In this document: piece by piece, positions 30,421 to 30,542 of the stretch
Layout: each line of letters starts with the position of its first letter
Numbering within the stretch: position 1 is the stretch's first letter
Assembly: GCA_018257865.1 (NCBI GenBank)
Contig: JAEUBA010000181.1
Location: forward strand, 1-30,542
Direction of reading: 5' to 3'
DNA from: Stereocaulon alpinum
Taxonomy: Eukaryota; Ascomycota; Lecanoromycetes; Lecanorales; Stereocaulaceae
Length of the DNA stretch: 30,542 nucleotides
Translations under genes and position numbers: made by a program
The notes under the pieces: generated by a model
Databases searched by the model: none
What the model was told of the DNA's origin: nothing
Seen by the model: the letters and a program-made list of their open reading frames with translations, nothing else

Positions 30421-30542
30421 GAATGGGCCCTGCAGGAGCTTGAGGCGAAGGATTGGGATCAAGCGGTAACGGCGATAAGGAGGAAGGCACATTGGCATAA
30501 CCCAAAAACGGATGTCGAGGAGTATCAAGACGTAGGCGTCCT
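30421..30542 (+). mobile_element. Un-RIPed LINE ORF2 fragment, 5'-truncated, running off the window
   Basis: 122 bases align without a gap to 2850-2971 of LINE copy A. All 27 differences I count are C or G here against T or A there. The frame (EWALQELEAKDWDQAV near the start, EEYQDVGV at the end) is fully open and restores Trp, Gln and His codons that are stops or Tyr in the relics. Left of 30421 the sequence is unrelated A/T-rich DNA, so this is probably a recent 5'-truncated insertion, with its remainder outside the window. A misassembly at this sharp junction is the alternative. Confidence 0.85.

Overview
This window comes from a filamentous ascomycete fungus (Pezizomycotina). It is a small normal-composition gene island (about 6.4-15.9 kb) between two long blocks of retrotransposon relics destroyed by repeat-induced point mutation (RIP). 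In the relic blocks CpA and TpG are almost absent, so ATG and TGA vanish and CAA/CAG/TGG codons have become TAA/TAG. Aligned relics differ by C->T and G->A. The genes have short introns with fungal branch sites.

Left block (1-6.2 kb): a LINE (Tad1/I-like) on + is inserted in the gag of a minus-strand Ty3/gypsy element, whose 5' LTR (4332-4686) abuts the gag relic of a minus-strand Ty1/copia element. Gene island: a ferric-reductase-like membrane gene lacking its FAD/NADPH half (6735-7919 +), an apparently intact O-methyltransferase (8270-9856 -, 5 exons), a Zn2Cys6 transcription factor (10755-13295 -, 4 exons), a divergently transcribed small SDR-fold protein (14094-15042 +, 3 exons) and the C-terminal half of a Tc1/mariner transposase (15237-15878 -). 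Methyltransferase, regulator and oxidoreductase-like gene together resemble a small or decayed specialised-metabolism locus; no backbone synthase is visible.

Right block (15.9-30.5 kb): unassigned RIP relics with an inverted-repeat pair, then a + strand chromovirus-type Ty3/gypsy element (about 19257-30033: RT, RNase H, integrase, chromodomain, 3' LTR) split by three LINE insertions that each keep a target-site duplication. The largest is a full-length LINE (19698-25770) that itself carries a 642-bp element with 129-bp direct terminal repeats, a 5-bp duplication, a purine tract and a tRNA-type B box. I read this as an undescribed TRIM-like miniature LTR retroelement; a solo copy of its terminal repeat with its own 5-bp duplication lies at 18919-19048. 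The last 122 bases are an un-RIPed piece of the same LINE with an open frame, giving a direct before/after view of the mutation process.
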